From Nitrospirota bacterium (lineage in GTDB: Bacteria; Nitrospirota; Thermodesulfovibrionia; UBA6902): a stretch of 32,730 bases of DNA. Of this stretch, positions 31,963-32,730 are shown in pieces. Position 1 is the stretch's first letter. Every line of letters starts with the position of its first letter. The stretch is from NCBI GenBank assembly GCA_024277515.1, contig JAJRVB010000311.1, positions 1-32,730 on the forward strand, in the 5' to 3' direction. A model generated the notes under the pieces. It did not search any database. It was not told where the DNA came from and was given only the letters and a program-made list of their open reading frames with translations. The translations under genes were made by a program, and so were the position numbers.

Positions 31963-32150
31963 GAGACTTGGAGTTCTGCGACTCTACGCACACAAGGGAT
32001 ATGCCCACTGGTAAGTTCCTGAAAAATATCTTTTAAATTATCTTCAAGTTCTTCTATTGATTCTCCTTGTGTCATGTAATCGGGATACTCTTCTAAATAT
32101 CCCAACCACATACCGTCGTCTTGCCAGTAAATATATTTCATTTTATCCAT
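31959..32150 (-). CDS. hicB: HicB-like antitoxin (module 2), short form
   Basis: 63 aa matching the HicB N-terminal domain (YIYWQDDGMWLGYLEEYPDY, TQGESIEELEDNLKDIFQEL). It lacks a C-terminal ribbon-helix-helix or helix-turn-helix, so it may neutralise the toxin without binding DNA itself. The next gene is its HicA, overlapping the stop. Confidence 0.85.
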   Translation of the reverse strand: MDKMKYIYWQDDGMWLGYLEEYPDYMTQGESIEELEDNLKDIFQELTSGHIPCVRRVAELQVS

Positions 32151-32271
32151 ATTTAAATTATATTCAATATAGACTTAAACTTCAAATTATTTGTTGTTTA
32201 TTATTTGTCTGACCTAACGGTATCTATACTAAGCAGAACGGGAAAAGTGTTCAGCCCTGCCTTTGATAGAA

Positions 32272-32291
32272 AATTATATACTTCCCTGACA
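32272..32291 (-). promoter_or_regulatory. Possible promoter core upstream of hicBA module 2
   Basis: Matches 2169-2188 in 19 of 20 bases when read on the minus strand, including TATAAT. It lies about 120 bp before the hicB start and points at it. Promoter role is inferred. Confidence 0.3.
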
Positions 32292-32347
32292 GAGTTGTAC
32301 AGGAAAAAATACAAAAAAGGTCTACGACTCGATCCGAGAGGGAAGTT

Positions 32348-32488
32348 ATGAAGAGGAAGAAGACAGTGAGTTACAGGAAGCACCAGGAGAGAAAGCGCAA
32401 GATAGCGGGGATGAAGGTAATCGGGATTGATCCGGCGAAGGAGAAGCATCAGGTGACTGTGCTGTTTGATTATGGAAATACTTTGTAA
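32348..32488 (+). pseudogene. IS110-family transposase, N-terminal fragment
   Basis: Forty-six codons begin with a basic leader (KRKKTVSYRKHQERKRKIAG) and run into MKVIGIDPAKEKHQVTVL, the start of the DEDD RNase H-like domain of IS110/IS1111 transposases (GID first acidic residue). Similarity ends at about 32463. The following codons to the TAA come from the complement of the adjacent relE gene. The rest of the transposase is absent, so this is a remnant cut at the relE end. Confidence 0.75.
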
Positions 32489-32730
32489 ATGTCTTTTCGA
32501 TGTGCAACTCGTTGACAGATTAACACTTTTGTGGTTTTGTCTATTGCGATGCCTATTCTATATTTACCGATTCGGATTTTGTATCTGTCTGGATAACCTG
32601 TCATACGTTCGAGATATCTGAGATCGAAAGGATTAGAAGACAATAGTTCCCCAAAAACTATTTTTTCGGCTTGAACTCGTATTTCATTGGGTAACTTGGA
32701 AAGTTCTTTGAGAAAACGTTTTGTATATTC
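32470..32730 (-). CDS. RelE/ParE-superfamily toxin, 5' end beyond the window
   Basis: An open frame from the window edge reads EYTKRFLKELSKLPNEIRVQ, DLRYLERMTGYPDRYKIRIG, KYRIGIAIDKTTKVLICQRV and AHRKDIYKVFP. YRIGIAID with the final HRKDIY is the RelE-fold core and C-terminal tyrosine. About the whole family length is visible, so only the first few codons are missing. Its antitoxin should lie just outside the window. The stop overlaps the IS110 fragment by 19 bases. Confidence 0.85.
   Translation of the reverse strand, partial: EYTKRFLKELSKLPNEIRVQAEKIVFGELLSSNPFDLRYLERMTGYPDRYKIRIGKYRIGIAIDKTTKVLICQRVAHRKDIYKVFP

Noticed and set aside
32201..32449. Minus-strand 82-aa frame opposite the IS110 fragment
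   Set aside because: It is the complement of recognisable IS110 coding sequence and has no protein-like pattern of its own.

Overview
The window reads like a chromosome segment of an uncultured, anaerobic, nitrate-respiring bacterium. The gene set (epsilonproteobacterial-order nap operon, many c-type cytochromes, NapGH quinol dehydrogenase, PocR/GGDEF signalling) would suit Nitrospirota or a deep Deltaproteobacteria-like lineage. That placement is inference, since no taxonomic marker such as rRNA is present.

Left part (1-3.1 kb): the 3' part of nagA, a coupled SCO1/PCuAC copper-chaperone pair, and a ribonuclease D gene. Central respiratory island (3.2-13.5 kb): a minus-strand operon napA-napG-napH-napB-napD for periplasmic nitrate reductase. 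Divergent to it on the plus strand are a heme-motif sensor histidine kinase, its OmpR-type response regulator, a second NapD-like gene and an octaheme hydroxylamine-oxidoreductase-like cytochrome (Hao). Four TTTACA/TTAACA half-sites with the same 11-10-11 bp spacing stand before both napA and the napD2-hao unit. I infer that the two-component system controls both. With no nrfA or napC in the window, this suggests a nitrate-to-nitrite-to-ammonia (or NO/hydroxylamine) route using Nap and a reductive Hao.

Middle (13.5-22 kb): a zinc phospholipase C-like protein, scpB, a small conserved protein, an AbrB/Doc toxin-antitoxin pair, tRNA-Leu(CAG), a lipoprotein, and a pentaheme cytochrome gene with one in-frame TGA. 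That TGA is followed at bacterial-SECIS distance by a hairpin and then by 115 more in-frame codons of the same protein, making it a strong candidate selenocysteine site. A divergent LysR regulator and an aspartase/fumarase-family enzyme follow. Three copies of a roughly 170-bp palindromic MITE lie between these genes.

Right part: a PocR-GAF-GGDEF diguanylate cyclase, an AAA+ ATPase with an RsbW-like tail (22-26 kb), and a mobA-tatA-alr operon (26-28 kb). MobA and Tat are both needed to mature NapA. From 28 kb to the end the DNA is an accessory zone: a RelE-type pair, two hicAB modules, a truncated relE at the edge, an internally shortened AraC gene, a 5'-truncated SDR gene, a group II intron-like fragment, an IS110 transposase fragment and GC-rich palindromic repeats.
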